A stretch of DNA of 64,000 bases from Paenibacillus macerans (GTDB lineage Bacteria; Bacillota; Bacilli; Paenibacillales; Paenibacillaceae). The stretch lies in contig NZ_JAMBOE010000002.1 in NCBI RefSeq assembly GCF_023715465.1, forward strand, positions 577,104 to 641,103. The letters are read 5' to 3'. How positions within the stretch are numbered: the stretch's first letter is position 1; every line of letters begins with the position of its first letter. The translations under genes and the position numbers were made by a program. Below the pieces are notes generated by a model. It did no database searches, was not told where the DNA came from, and saw only the letters and a program-made list of their open reading frames with translations. Of the stretch, positions 1-9,158 are shown in pieces.

Positions 1-763
1 CCACGCTGCCGAATGCGGAACGAATCACACAGCCCCGGTCTTTTACGGTCGGATCCGGCAAAATTTGCAGCTCCGCTTGCGAATCGATCGCCAGGCTGAG
101 TTCCTCTCTGGCCGCCTGCACGAAAGCAAAGTGAACGGGTGAAACGCATAACGTAAGAATGCCTTGCTCCCGTTTGCGCGCCAAGCTTTTCTTGATCAGC
201 TCCAGCGTAAAATCCGGATCGACGCTCAGTTGCTTATCGATAACCTTCTCGGCGATCGCGCTGCTAAGCTCCACAAGAAACGGTTCAGCCTCCTGAATGA
301 TCCGTTCTTTCTCTACGTAAGCCTGCTGCAGTACGGCTCCCGCTTCCCGCATCATTTCGTCAATTTTGGCCTTCAACGCCAGCTCCGCTTGAACTTTGCC
401 TTCCTCAAACCCTTGGATGAAGCCTTCCGATTTGACTGCTTCTATTAAATGCTCATCCTGCTCACGGCGCTCCTGCCACCAAGTTTCGATTTGCTCCCGG
501 GCTTCGGCAAGCAGTTGCTCGGCTTGTTCCGACGCTTCCCTTACCTGACGTTCGGCAAACTCCTTGGCATCGTCAAGCATTTGCTTGCGGACTTGTTCCG
601 CGGCGATATCTTCCGGCGATGGAACATCTTCCTCTACGGCAGGGGTCTCCACTTTATCATGCTGATCTAAGGGAGTCTCGAACGATTTCGCCAAATTGAG
701 CTGTTTCAAAACTTCCACCGGAACGTACTGCGACACCTTAATCAAATTAGACAATGATGTCAT
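1..763 (-). CDS. fliH: Flagellar assembly protein FliH (3' end cut by window edge)
   Basis: FliH binds the FliI export ATPase and regulates type III export of flagellar parts at the cytoplasmic face of the basal body. The reading frame starts at the ATG at 763, overlapping the end of fliG by 17 bases, and stays open to base 1, so about 254 codons are visible and the C-terminal end is missing. The N-terminus reads MTSLSNLIKVSQYVPV. The middle is a long Glu/Gln/Ala-rich coiled coil (about residues 60-150), typical of FliH, followed by the more globular C-terminal part. Gene order fliF-fliG-fliH supports the call. An SD-like GGAGGAG sits directly before the ATG, inside the fliG end, which suggests translational coupling. 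Confidence 0.88.
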   Translation of the reverse strand, partial: MTSLSNLIKVSQYVPVEVLKQLNLAKSFETPLDQHDKVETPAVEEDVPSPEDIAAEQVRKQMLDDAKEFAERQVREASEQAEQLLAEAREQIETWWQERREQDEHLIEAVKSEGFIQGFEEGKVQAELALKAKIDEMMREAGAVLQQAYVEKERIIQEAEPFLVELSSAIAEKVIDKQLSVDPDFTLELIKKSLARKREQGILTLCVSPVHFAFVQAAREELSLAIDSQAELQILPDPTVKDRGCVIRSAFGSV

Positions 764-1763
764 CTCCTCCGCCACGGGCGATGATGATCTCACCAGCTTC
801 TTCCAATCTGCGGATCGTAGCTACGATGCGGGTCTGTGCTTCTTCGACATCACGCAGCCGCACAGGTCCCATGTATTCCATTTCTTCCTTGAACGTCTCG
901 GACATCCGCTTCGACATATTGCGGAAAACGGCTTCCCGGACTTCTTCGCTGGCCACTTTGAGGGCAAGCTGCAGATCCGCGTTTTCTATGTCGCGAATAA
1001 TCCGTTGGATCGAGCGGTTGTCGATGTTGACGATATCTTCGAAAACAAACATCCGCTTTTTGATCTCTTCGGCCAACTCCGGATCTTGAATTTCCAACGA
1101 ATCGAGAATCGTTCTTTCCGTGCCCCGGTCGACCCCATTCAAAATTTGCACGATCGACTCGATGCCGCCCGCGCTGGTGTAGTCCTGAGTTACGGTAGCG
1201 GACAGCTTTTGTTCCAGGACGCGTTCAACCTGAGAAATCACTTCCGGAGACGTGCTGTCCATCACGGCGATTCTTCTGGCAACCTCCGCCTGCTTCTCCT
1301 GCGGCAAAGAGGAGAGAATAGCCGCCGCCTGCTCAAATTGCAGATAGGACAAAACAAGGGCAATCGTCTGGGCATTCTCGTTCTGAATAAAGTTTAAAAT
1401 TTGGTTCGGGTCCGCCTTGCGGGCAAAGTCGAAAGGTCTCACCTGCAAGGTCGCCGTCAACCGATTGATAATGTCCAGCGCCTTGGACTGCCCCAGCGCC
1501 TTCTCCAAAATCTCCTTGGCGTAATTGATGCCGCCCTGCGTAATATACTCCTGGGCCAGACAAATCTGGTGAAACTCGGCCATGATCATCTCTTTTTCCA
1601 CGCTGTCCACTTTGCGGACGTTGGCAATTTCAAGCGTCAATTGCTCGATTTCCTCATCGCGCAGATGTTTAAAAATTTCCGCCGATACCTCGGGTCCAAG
1701 CGTGATCAACAATATGGCCGCTTTCTGTCTCCCGGTTAACACCGTGCTCGTTGTTTTTGACAA
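747..1763 (-). CDS. fliG: Flagellar motor switch protein FliG
   Basis: FliG is the rotor protein that transmits torque from the MotAB stators and helps set rotation direction; it sits on the MS ring formed by FliF. The protein starts MSKTTSTVLTGRQKAAILLI when read from the TTG at 1763, giving 338 residues, the usual length. An upstream in-frame GTG at 1772 would add three residues, but the SD AGAGGTG abuts it, while it lies about six bases before the TTG. The C-terminal charged torque helix (RSIQRIIRDIENADLQLALK region) is visible. It follows fliF with almost no gap and overlaps fliH. Confidence 0.95.
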   Translation of the reverse strand: MSKTTSTVLTGRQKAAILLITLGPEVSAEIFKHLRDEEIEQLTLEIANVRKVDSVEKEMIMAEFHQICLAQEYITQGGINYAKEILEKALGQSKALDIINRLTATLQVRPFDFARKADPNQILNFIQNENAQTIALVLSYLQFEQAAAILSSLPQEKQAEVARRIAVMDSTSPEVISQVERVLEQKLSATVTQDYTSAGGIESIVQILNGVDRGTERTILDSLEIQDPELAEEIKKRMFVFEDIVNIDNRSIQRIIRDIENADLQLALKVASEEVREAVFRNMSKRMSETFKEEMEYMGPVRLRDVEEAQTRIVATIRRLEEAGEIIIARGGGDDIIV

Positions 1764-1774
1764 TGCGTTCACCT

Positions 1775-3364
1775 CTAATCGTCAGCTAGCCATGTGCGAA
1801 GCAAGTTAACGAATTCCTCCGGCTTCTTCTTGGCCAGCGTCTCCAGTTGTTTGCGCACTTGGTTCTCATTCGTGACCGAATCCAAATTAATGGACGGGAA
1901 TTCCGGAGTGAGAGGCATCGAAATTTCTTCTTCCTCTTCTGCCAGTTGTTGCTTGCGGCGACGGCGGAACAAGACGAATCCAATGCCTGCCAGTGCCAAC
2001 AGAGCCGCCGCGCCAACTCCCCATACTACCGGACTTGAGAGGCTCAGACCCGTATTCGGCTCAACGTTGCTAAGAAATGGTTGCGAAACAACTGAAACTT
2101 TTCGCTGTAGTTCAGCGTCTGTATATGTAGTACCGGAATCGGCAAGATATGAACCCACGATGTTGCTCAAAATATTTTCGATGGCCAAGCGGGTCGTATC
2201 GTCCAATGCTTGCTGTCCGTTTGGTGGTTCAACGGCAACGTTGATGGTTAAATCCTTAATGACGTAAGGGCTGGCAACAATATCCTTCGTAATCCGATTG
2301 ACTTCGTAATTGATCGTCGAGGACGATTCCTCCGAAGAAGAGCCGCCGCTGGACTGGGCCGAAGGGTAATTAACGACATCCTGCTGGCCGGTTCCCGGGA
2401 CTCCGCTATCAGGACTTGCCGTGCCCGTGTAGCTCTTTTGCACCTTTTGCGCGCTGATTTCGATCCCTTTCATATTTTCGGTATCGACCGGCGTCACCAG
2501 ATTGTCTTTTTGCGTCACTTGGTCAAAATTAAGTTTGGATGCGACCAGCACCTCAATTTTGTCCGGTCCCGTCAGTCTGGAAAGGAACTGTTTCACACTC
2601 TGGCGAACATCGCTCTCGAATTTTTTCTGCAAGGCCATGTTCTCCTGAACCGCCGCCGACAACGTGCCGCTTGTCCCGCCTTGTCCGCTGGGCAATAGCA
2701 CGGTATCATCGCTGGATGACATGGAGATGTTTTCAACCGGCAAATTCGGTACCGATGTCTTGACTAGATTGAAGTATCCGTCGATAGCCTCCTGGTTTGC
2801 ACGATATCCCGGATTGAAGGTGAGGACGACGGAAGCCGTCGCTTTTTCCTGCTCGTCCGGACTGGCAAACACGTTTTCTGCCGGAAGATTGATCAATACC
2901 TTGGCGTCCTTGACACCCTGCATCTGTTTCAGCAGTTGTTCAACTTCGCCGTTCAAAGCGTTTTTGTACTTAACGTTGAACTCATTATCCGTCATGCCGA
3001 TCAGTGAAGAGCTTTCGTTAAATGATTCCAGTCCGATAGAGCCGCTTTTAACGATCCCTTGGGACCCAACGTCCACTTTTACGCGGGACGCGTTTTTGCT
3101 TGGAACCGAAATCGCCGTTCCGTCCGGACTCAACTTGTAAGGAATGCCCCCGGATTCCAAATAATTGATAATCCCGGCAGCATCGGTCGAATCCAGGTCC
3201 GTAAAAGCCACTTCATACTCCGTTTTGGAGAATTGGATCGTCATCAGGATCACGGCGAGCAATACGAATGCGATTGTAGCGATCAATAATGTTTTCTGTT
3301 TTTTGCTGAATTGGTTCCAGTACCCGGTTAATCGGTCACGGTACTGAGCGATTCTCTCATTCAC
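1775..3364 (-). CDS. fliF: Flagellar MS-ring protein FliF
   Basis: FliF forms the membrane-embedded MS ring on which the flagellar motor is built. The 529-residue protein has a transmembrane segment near residues 24-44 (LLIATIAFVLLAVILMTI), a large extracytoplasmic region with two ring-building domains, a Ser/Gly-rich linker (about 320-345), a second transmembrane segment near 445-465 followed by RRRRKQQ, and a cytoplasmic tail that would bind FliG. The start is a GTG at 3364 with AGGTGA a few bases upstream. It lies between fliE and fliG in the standard fla operon order. Confidence 0.95.
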   Translation of the reverse strand: MNERIAQYRDRLTGYWNQFSKKQKTLLIATIAFVLLAVILMTIQFSKTEYEVAFTDLDSTDAAGIINYLESGGIPYKLSPDGTAISVPSKNASRVKVDVGSQGIVKSGSIGLESFNESSSLIGMTDNEFNVKYKNALNGEVEQLLKQMQGVKDAKVLINLPAENVFASPDEQEKATASVVLTFNPGYRANQEAIDGYFNLVKTSVPNLPVENISMSSSDDTVLLPSGQGGTSGTLSAAVQENMALQKKFESDVRQSVKQFLSRLTGPDKIEVLVASKLNFDQVTQKDNLVTPVDTENMKGIEISAQKVQKSYTGTASPDSGVPGTGQQDVVNYPSAQSSGGSSSEESSSTINYEVNRITKDIVASPYVIKDLTINVAVEPPNGQQALDDTTRLAIENILSNIVGSYLADSGTTYTDAELQRKVSVVSQPFLSNVEPNTGLSLSSPVVWGVGAAALLALAGIGFVLFRRRRKQQLAEEEEEISMPLTPEFPSINLDSVTNENQVRKQLETLAKKKPEEFVNLLRTWLADD

Positions 3365-3395
3365 AATGTCACCTCATCCGAAGCATCTAAAATCG

Positions 3396-3704
3396 TTAAA
3401 TTTGCGTACGCATGATTTCTTGGTAAGCTTCTATCACTTTATTGCGTACTTGCGTCGTCAACTGCAAACTTAACAAAGCTTGCTCTGAGGCGATCATCAT
3501 CTGGTCGGCGCTTGCATTTCCGAGCATAAATTGATCATTTACTTTCCGGGCGTTCACTTCCTGCGCGGCCACTCCATCCAACGCATCGCTCAAATAAGAA
3601 CTGAAGTTCCTAATCGATTCGGCGGGAGTAGGCGTCTGCGGTTTGTTTGGCAGCTGCGGCCCCACCAGCGGTTTGATGGCGTCAAAGCTCATTCTCTCAA
3701 TCAA
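3396..3704 (-). CDS. fliE: Flagellar hook-basal body protein FliE
   Basis: FliE links the MS ring to the rod. The 102-residue product has the family's C-terminal signature (MMIASEQALLSLQLTTQVRNK region) and normal length. The start appears to be TTG at 3704, about ten bases after a TAGGAG ribosome site; the in-frame ATG at 3692 is less well placed. It lies between flgC and fliF. Confidence 0.93.
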   Translation of the reverse strand: MIERMSFDAIKPLVGPQLPNKPQTPTPAESIRNFSSYLSDALDGVAAQEVNARKVNDQFMLGNASADQMMIASEQALLSLQLTTQVRNKVIEAYQEIMRTQI

Positions 3705-3747
3705 AGGTCAACACTCCTAACTGCTTGATGTCTAGCTTGCTTTATTA

Positions 3748-4197
3748 CTATTTGCCTATTTGCAGCGCTTTGGTGATCATCGCTTTGCTGGCGTTCAGCA
3801 CCGTTACGTTAGCTTCATAGGACCGGGTAGCCGAAATCATGTCCACCATTTCTTTCAAAATGTCCACGTTCGGCATGTATACATACCCTTCGCTATTCGC
3901 GTCGGGATGCGTCGGATTGTACACCGGTTTAAAAGGAGCGGAGTCTTCTTGAATCTTCGTAATTTTGACCCCTTGGCCGTTAAAGCCGCTCTCAAGAGCG
4001 GAGCTCAGCGCACTGCCAAAGTCCGCTTCCTTAGGGGCCATGACGACGGTTTTTCTGCGATAAGGAACCGCTTGGCCGTTTTCGATTCTCGCTCTCGTCG
4101 TCTCGGCGTTGGCGATGTTTGAGGAAATGACGTCCATACGGAGACGCTGCGCAGTTAGTGCGGAAGAACTAATGCTGAAACTGTTGCTGATTGTCAC
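3748..4197 (-). CDS. flgC: Flagellar basal-body rod protein FlgC
   Basis: FlgC is one of the proximal rod proteins of the flagellar basal body. The 149-residue protein has the rod-protein N-terminal motif (ALTAQRLRMDVISSNIANAE) and the C-terminal helix (YEANVTVLNASKAMITKALQIGK) that form the coiled-coil core of axial proteins. The start is GTG at 4197 with GGGAGAT about seven bases upstream. It follows flgB by five bases. Confidence 0.95.
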   Translation of the reverse strand: MTISNSFSISSSALTAQRLRMDVISSNIANAETTRARIENGQAVPYRRKTVVMAPKEADFGSALSSALESGFNGQGVKITKIQEDSAPFKPVYNPTHPDANSEGYVYMPNVDILKEMVDMISATRSYEANVTVLNASKAMITKALQIGK

Positions 4198-4202
4198 TTT
4201 GC

Positions 4203-4610
4203 TTATCTCCCTTCTACAGCCGTGCGTTTCATTTTGACCATGTAATTAAGCTGTTCGATGTAAGAATTGTACCGAAGTTGGTTTTCGGCGAGTTGGGTCA
4301 TTTCGCTGTCGATGTCCACGTTGTTTTGGTTGTTGTTCATGATCGTGCTCTCATCCGTCAGGACTTTCGGCTCTGGAATACCCGTCTGAGGCCCTATTAC
4401 AAAATGTCTGGAATCAGTTCTTTTGCCCTGCAAGGCAGGCATGCCGCCATTCAGTTCGCCCTGCAGCAAGCTTTCAAAAGAAACGCTTGAACGCTTATAG
4501 TAGGGGGTGTCCTCATTGGCGATATTATTGGAAATAACCCCTTGCCGAAGATTGGCGGCCTCTAATGCAGACTCTAGTCTGTTAAATCCCAACCCATTCA
4601 ACAATTGCAC
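4203..4610 (-). CDS. flgB: Flagellar basal-body rod protein FlgB
   Basis: FlgB is a proximal rod protein and is the first gene of the large flagellar/chemotaxis operon in Bacillales. The 135-residue product shows the rod N-terminal motif (LRQGVISNNIANEDTPYYK) and the C-terminal helical segment LNYMVKMKRTAVEGR. The start is GTG at 4610, eight bases after AGGGGGG. The region upstream should hold the operon's main promoter; codY, its usual upstream neighbour, is not there. Confidence 0.95.
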   Translation of the reverse strand: MQLLNGLGFNRLESALEAANLRQGVISNNIANEDTPYYKRSSVSFESLLQGELNGGMPALQGKRTDSRHFVIGPQTGIPEPKVLTDESTIMNNNQNNVDIDSEMTQLAENQLRYNSYIEQLNYMVKMKRTAVEGR

Positions 4611-4931
4611 CTTATTTCCCCCCTTTAAGTCTCATATGAGCAGTTAATCATCATAATTCAACAAACAGATCATAAATCCTCTTTTTTTCGACATATTTTT
4701 GCTATTTTTTGTCTTTCTTGCTGTCTTTCTTATGTCCTAGTTAGTGAAAAATTTTCATGATGTCATATATCCTAAGTTTCATGGAGATTCGACATTATTA
4801 CAATAAGAAAAAAGCCCTATCTTTGGGACGTAATTAGTTACTTTTTTCATTATTTGAAGTTATTTCTATAAAACAGCCAGCATTCGACAATTTTCAATCA
4901 AACCAAAATTTATCAACTTTGTCGGAATAAC
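4611..4931. promoter_or_regulatory. Upstream region of the flagellar operon with Spo0A-box-like heptamers
   Basis: This AT-rich gap contains no credible gene. The heptamer TGTCGAA, read in the direction of flgB, occurs at 4687-4693, 4788-4794 and 4883-4889, with a related TTTGTCGGA at 4918-4926 in the other orientation. TTTGTCGAA is the known Spo0A box consensus of Bacillus. Spacing of about 95-100 bases between the first three is regular. Binding is inferred from the motif only. No clean sigma-A or sigma-D promoter was identified. Confidence 0.4.
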
Positions 4932-4971
4932 AAAAAGACCACGCCTATTTTCATAGGTTGGTGGTCTTTCT
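4932..4971 (-). terminator. Rho-independent terminator after hslU
   Basis: The stem AAAGACCAC/GTGGTCTTT (4934-4942 with 4961-4969) is extended by CCTA/TAGG and flanked by an A run on the plus strand, which gives a T run on the minus strand after hslU. It is nearly symmetric and could also act on plus-strand transcripts. Confidence 0.8.
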
Positions 4972-5042
4972 TGAAGAATTTGTGAAAAAAGTGTCAGGTC
5001 CTGGGTAAAAAAGCCGAGAACATCAAAATAACGTCGAAAAAC

Positions 5043-6446
5043 TCACAAAATGAACTGGCTCAAATCACGATCCTGGGCAATTTCTCCTAATTTTTCCCTT
5101 ACGTATTCCGGAGTGATCACCATTTTTTCCAACGTCAGCTCCGGCGCTTCAAAGGACAAATCCTCCAGCAACTTTTCCAGAATGGTATGCAGTCTTCTTG
5201 CCCCGATGTTTTCGGTGTTGGCATTTACGGCGGCGGCGATTCTGGCGATTTCCCGAATGGCTTCGTCGGAAAATTCAATCTCCAGATTCTCCGTGCGCAG
5301 CAGTTCAATGTACTGTTTGGTAAGAGCGTTTTGCGGCTCCGTCAAAATCGAAACAAAATCGTCCAGCGACAAGCTGCTGAGTTCCACGCGAATCGGGAAA
5401 CGCCCCTGCAATTCGGGAATCAAATCCGACGGTTTGGCGATATGGAACGCTCCGGCGGCGATAAACAAAATATAATCGGTTTTGATCGGACCGTATTTCG
5501 TCATTACCGTCGAGCCCTCGACGATCGGCAAAATATCGCGCTGCACGCCTTCGCGGGAAACATCCGGTCCGGATCCTTGCCCCCGGCTGGCTACTTTATC
5601 GATTTCGTCGATAAAAATAATCCCGCTCTGCTCCGCTCTCGCGACCGCCTCTTGGATAAGATCATCATGGTCGATCAGCTTGGCGGCTTCTTCTTGCGTC
5701 AGCACTTTGCGCGCTTCTTTCACGGTCAATTTTCTTTTTTTGGTGCGCTTGGGCAAAAGGTTCCCGAACATTTCCTGCATGTTGATCCCGAGCTGGTCAT
5801 TGCCTTGTCCGGCAAACATGTCCATCATCGTAGGCGCATTGTCCTCCACTTCGACCTCAACGATATCGTCTTCGAGCTGGCCGGCAAGCAGCTTGAAGCG
5901 GACTTGGCGGCGGCGCTCGACGAGGCTGCCGTCCTCCTCGGTTTGCTCTTGGGCCGGGACACTATCCTGGTTTCCGCCTCCAAACAGCATTTCGAACGGA
6001 TTACGCCCGCTTTTGGCCTTGTTTTCGGAAGGAACCAGAATGTGGACGAGCCGCTCATTAGCAAGCTCCTCCGCCTTGTCTTTGACCTTTTCGGTACGCT
6101 CCAGCTTTACGGTGCGGATGGCCGTTTCAATGAGATCCCGGACCATCGATTCGACATCCCGGCCGACGTAACCGACCTCGGTAAATTTGGTAGCCTCCAC
6201 TTTCACAAAAGGCGCTCCCACCAGCTTGGCGAGGCGGCGGGCGATTTCCGTTTTGCCGACCCCTGTCGGACCGATCATCAGCATGTTCTTCGGCACGATT
6301 TCATCCTGTACCTCTTCGTGGAGCAGGCTTCGCCGGTAGCGGTTCCGCAGGGCTACAGCCACGGATTTTTTTGCTTGTTTCTGGCCCACGATGTATTTAT
6401 CCAGCTCTGCGACGATTTGTCTTGGCGTTAAATTTTTCTCGCTCAC
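5043..6446 (-). CDS. hslU: HslU (ClpY), ATPase subunit of the HslUV protease
   Basis: HslU is the AAA+ unfoldase that feeds substrates to the HslV peptidase in the cytoplasm. The 467-residue protein has the family's usual length, Walker [15 protein letters not shown] (about residues 58-71), the inserted I-domain in the middle, Walker [10 protein letters not shown] and a C-terminal end (SQFIL) of the kind that docks in HslV. The start is GTG at 6446 after GGAGGG. It is encoded just downstream of hslV, and the pair is probably cotranscribed. Confidence 0.96.
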   Translation of the reverse strand: MSEKNLTPRQIVAELDKYIVGQKQAKKSVAVALRNRYRRSLLHEEVQDEIVPKNMLMIGPTGVGKTEIARRLAKLVGAPFVKVEATKFTEVGYVGRDVESMVRDLIETAIRTVKLERTEKVKDKAEELANERLVHILVPSENKAKSGRNPFEMLFGGGNQDSVPAQEQTEEDGSLVERRRQVRFKLLAGQLEDDIVEVEVEDNAPTMMDMFAGQGNDQLGINMQEMFGNLLPKRTKKRKLTVKEARKVLTQEEAAKLIDHDDLIQEAVARAEQSGIIFIDEIDKVASRGQGSGPDVSREGVQRDILPIVEGSTVMTKYGPIKTDYILFIAAGAFHIAKPSDLIPELQGRFPIRVELSSLSLDDFVSILTEPQNALTKQYIELLRTENLEIEFSDEAIREIARIAAAVNANTENIGARRLHTILEKLLEDLSFEAPELTLEKMVITPEYVREKLGEIAQDRDLSQFIL

Positions 6447-6485
6447 GATAGTCCCTCCTGAGAAAATAGTGTGGCCTAGGCCGCT

Positions 6486-7028
6486 TTAAAGCTCTTCCAC
6501 GATAATGTTGCTGTTCGTATACACGCAAATTTCCGAGGCGATCTGCAAGGACTCCCGGACGATGTCTTTGGCTTCCATTCCGCCGGCATGCCGCTTGAGC
6601 GCCCGGGCCGCCGAAAGCGCAAAGTTGCCGCCCGAGCCGATGGCCAGCACGTCATCATCCGGCTCGATGATTTCTCCGCCGCCGGAAATGAGCAGCATCC
6701 CCGAATGGTCCATCACGATCATCAGCGCCTCCAGCTTGCGCAGCACCCGATCCTGACGCCAATCTTTGGCGAGCTCGACGGCAGCGCGTTGCAAATTGCC
6801 ATGGTGTTCTTCCAGCTTGCCTTCAAATTTCTCAAACAGCGTAATCGCATCGGCTACCGAACCAGCAAACCCGGCGAGCACCTGCCCCCGGTATAAACGG
6901 CGGACTTTTTTAGCGGTCTGCTTCATCACAACGTTTTCGCCAAAAGTGACCTGGCCGTCGCCCGCAATCGCCCCCTTGCCGTTATGACGAACGGCGCAGA
7001 TCGTTGTAGCGTGAAAAGTCGGAATCAT
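6486..7028 (-). CDS. hslV: HslV (ClpQ), peptidase subunit of the HslUV protease
   Basis: HslV is the proteasome-related threonine-type peptidase of the HslUV complex. The 180-residue protein begins [13 protein letters not shown], so like Bacillus ClpQ it has a short N-terminal extension before the TT that starts mature HslV in other bacteria. The conserved GDGQVTFG and [12 protein letters not shown] segments and the GSGG loop are present. The start is ATG at 7028 with GGAAGG upstream. In Bacillales xerC normally precedes this gene; here a repeat array lies in that place. Confidence 0.95.
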   Translation of the reverse strand: MIPTFHATTICAVRHNGKGAIAGDGQVTFGENVVMKQTAKKVRRLYRGQVLAGFAGSVADAITLFEKFEGKLEEHHGNLQRAAVELAKDWRQDRVLRKLEALMIVMDHSGMLLISGGGEIIEPDDDVLAIGSGGNFALSAARALKRHAGGMEAKDIVRESLQIASEICVYTNSNIIVEEL

Positions 7029-7067
7029 TTGTATCGCCTTCCTTTCTTCTTATCTCAACCCTCCCAA

Positions 7068-7660
7068 ACCCTCCCTTACCGTAAGGGAGGGCTCCAAGGG
7101 CTTGCAGCCCTTTGGATACCCGCAAAGGGGACTAACGTGGGAGGGAGTGAGGCGCTCCTAGCGCTCTCCCTTCGGGATTCGCTTGAACTTCGTGCTGGGA
7201 ACGCTTTTCTCCCCTTCGGGGTACGTCTTACTTTGGGTGTTCCTGGGTTACCTGCTTTGGAACTAACCTAGGAGTTTCTGTGGCGCTCCTTAGCGCTCTC
7301 CCTTTGGGATTCGCTGGACTTTGTGCTGGGAACGCTTTTCTCCCCTTCGGGGTACGCCTTACTTTTGGTGTTCCTGGGTTACCTGCTTTGAACTAACGTA
7401 GGAGTTTCTGAGGCGCTCCCTAGCGCTTTCCCTTCGGGATTCGCTTGAACTTCGTGCTTGGAACGCTTTTCTCCCCTTCGGGGTACGTCTTACTTTTGGC
7501 GCTCCTGGGTTACCTACCTTGGAACTAACGTGGGAGGCACTGTGGCGCTCCTTAGCGCTCTCCCTTCGGGATTCGCTTGACTTCGTGCTTGCTTACTTTT
7601 GACGCTCCTACCCGCTCTCCCTTCGGGATCGCTTGAACTTCGTGCTTGGCAACAGGCGTT
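7068..7660. repeat. Tandem array of a 131-bp unit with UUCG-loop hairpins
   Basis: Four near-full copies begin with GGCGCTCC at 7151, 7282, 7412 and 7544 (periods 131, 130, 132), and a shortened fifth begins near 7605. Each unit carries CCCTTCGGG, and the full ones also CCCCTTCGGGG, both of which fold as hairpins with a TTCG loop. The array is preceded by a 10-bp perfect stem at 7069-7091 (CCCTCCCTTA pairing with TAAGGGAGGG). No open frame persists through the copies. It occupies the hslV-trmFO gap where xerC is normally found. Function unknown. Confidence 0.9.
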
Positions 7661-7725
7661 TTTTTAACGCTAGTTCCATGTTATGACTTCATGAGCTTGC
7701 TGGATTCCCTTTTGTACGTAGAGTG

Positions 7726-7753
7726 CAAAAAAACGGTGGTTAGCCCAACCGTT
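7726..7753 (-). terminator. Terminator at the end of trmFO
   Basis: CGGT/ACCG and GG/CC pair around the trmFO stop codon, followed on the minus strand by a run of seven T (plus-strand A run 7727-7733). The stem has one bulged base. Confidence 0.6.
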
Positions 7754-9059
7754 CTTCTGTCATAAAGGATCTCAAGCTTTGCAGCGCACGCTGGGCGAGC
7801 GCTTCGTTTTTCTCGGCTTTTTTGCGGTAGCGGGTGTCCAGCTTCGGGAACAGGCCAAAATTGGCATTCATCGGCTGGAAGTGTTCGAAGTCCGCGGTCG
7901 TAATGTACCGCGCCATGCTGCCGAGCGTGGTGTCCGCGGGGAAGACGATGCCTTCGGCGCCGGAAGCGGCGCGGGCGGCGTTGATGCCGGCGATCAGGCC
8001 AGAGGCGGCTGACTCGACGTAACCCTCGACACCGGTCATCTGGCCGGCGAAAAAGAGCGTTGGGCGCGCCTTCAGCTGATACGTCGGGTCAAGCAGCTTC
8101 GGCGAATTGATGAATGTGTTGCGGTGCATGACGCCGTAGCGGACGAATTCGGCGTTTTCCAGGCCCGGGATCATCGAGAAGACGCGCTTTTGCTCGCCCC
8201 ACTTCAAATGGGTCTGGAAACCCACCAGGTTGTACAACGTCCCCGCGGCGTTATCCTGGCGAAGCTGCACAACGGCGTGAGGGAGCGTGCCGGTATGCGG
8301 GTTAACGAGGCCAACGGGCTTCATCGGCCCGAATAACGCGGTCTGCTTGCCGCGCTGCATCATGATTTCAATCGGCATGCAGCCTTCGAAATACACTTCT
8401 TTTTCGAATTCCTTGAGCTGGGCCACTTCGGCGGAAATCAGCGCTTCATAGAATGCGTCAAATTCCTCCTCTGTCATCGGGCAATTGAGATAAGCGGCTT
8501 CGCCTTTATCGTAGCGGGAGGCGAGATACACTTTGCTCATATCGATCGAGTCCTTCTCCACGATCGGGGCGGCGGCGTCATAAAAATAAAAGTAATCCTC
8601 GCCGGTCAGCCGCTTGATTTGCTCCGAAAGCGCGGGAGACGTGAGCGGGCCGGTCGCGATCACGACGATGCCTTCCTGCGGTATCTCCTGAATCTCCTCG
8701 TTCACCACTTCGATCAGCGGATGCTCGCGCAGCGTGCGCGTAATTTCTCCGGAGAAGCCATCACGGTCCACCGCCAGCGCTCCGCCCGCCGGGACCGCAT
8801 TGCGGTCGGCGGCGCCAAGCACAAGCGAATTCAGCATCCGCATCTCTTCCTTCAGCACGCCGACGGCGTTGGTTAGGCCATTGGCCCGCAGCGAGTTGCT
8901 GCAGACGAGCTCGGCGAATTTATCCGTGTGGTGAGCCGGGGTTTTTACGACCGGACGCATTTCGTAAAGCACGACGGGGACGCCGCGGCTCGCGATTTGC
9001 CAAGCCGCTTCGCTGCCCGCCAGCCCCGCGCCGATAACCGTTACTTTATTGTTATTCAT
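7740..9059 (-). CDS. trmFO: TrmFO, folate-dependent tRNA (uracil-54-C5)-methyltransferase
   Basis: TrmFO methylates U54 of tRNA to ribothymidine using methylenetetrahydrofolate and FADH2. The 439-residue protein opens with the FAD-binding motif [16 protein letters not shown] and has the expected length and C-terminal domain. The start is ATG at 9059 with a G-rich site upstream. It keeps its normal place upstream of hslV, but without xerC in between. Confidence 0.95.
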   Translation of the reverse strand: MNNNKVTVIGAGLAGSEAAWQIASRGVPVVLYEMRPVVKTPAHHTDKFAELVCSNSLRANGLTNAVGVLKEEMRMLNSLVLGAADRNAVPAGGALAVDRDGFSGEITRTLREHPLIEVVNEEIQEIPQEGIVVIATGPLTSPALSEQIKRLTGEDYFYFYDAAAPIVEKDSIDMSKVYLASRYDKGEAAYLNCPMTEEEFDAFYEALISAEVAQLKEFEKEVYFEGCMPIEIMMQRGKQTALFGPMKPVGLVNPHTGTLPHAVVQLRQDNAAGTLYNLVGFQTHLKWGEQKRVFSMIPGLENAEFVRYGVMHRNTFINSPKLLDPTYQLKARPTLFFAGQMTGVEGYVESAASGLIAGINAARAASGAEGIVFPADTTLGSMARYITTADFEHFQPMNANFGLFPKLDTRYRKKAEKNEALAQRALQSLRSFMTEERLG

Positions 9060-9158
9060 AAGAGTAAAATCCCCCCAAGTCTCCTGCTGAGTAACTTAGA
9101 TGATTTCCCGCTTCAAATATTGATTCGTACGATATTGGTTCAAGCGGGAGGCCGCGGT

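Noticed and set aside
4611..5042. A shortened codY between hslU and flgB
   Set aside because: No frame shows CodY motifs; the gap is AT-rich non-coding.
5187..6431. A 414-codon open frame on the plus strand
   Set aside because: It lies wholly opposite hslU, has no SD or recognisable domain, and is an antisense shadow.
7151..7660. CRISPR array
   Set aside because: The repeated unit is 131 bp and contiguous; there are no short repeats with unique spacers and no cas genes.
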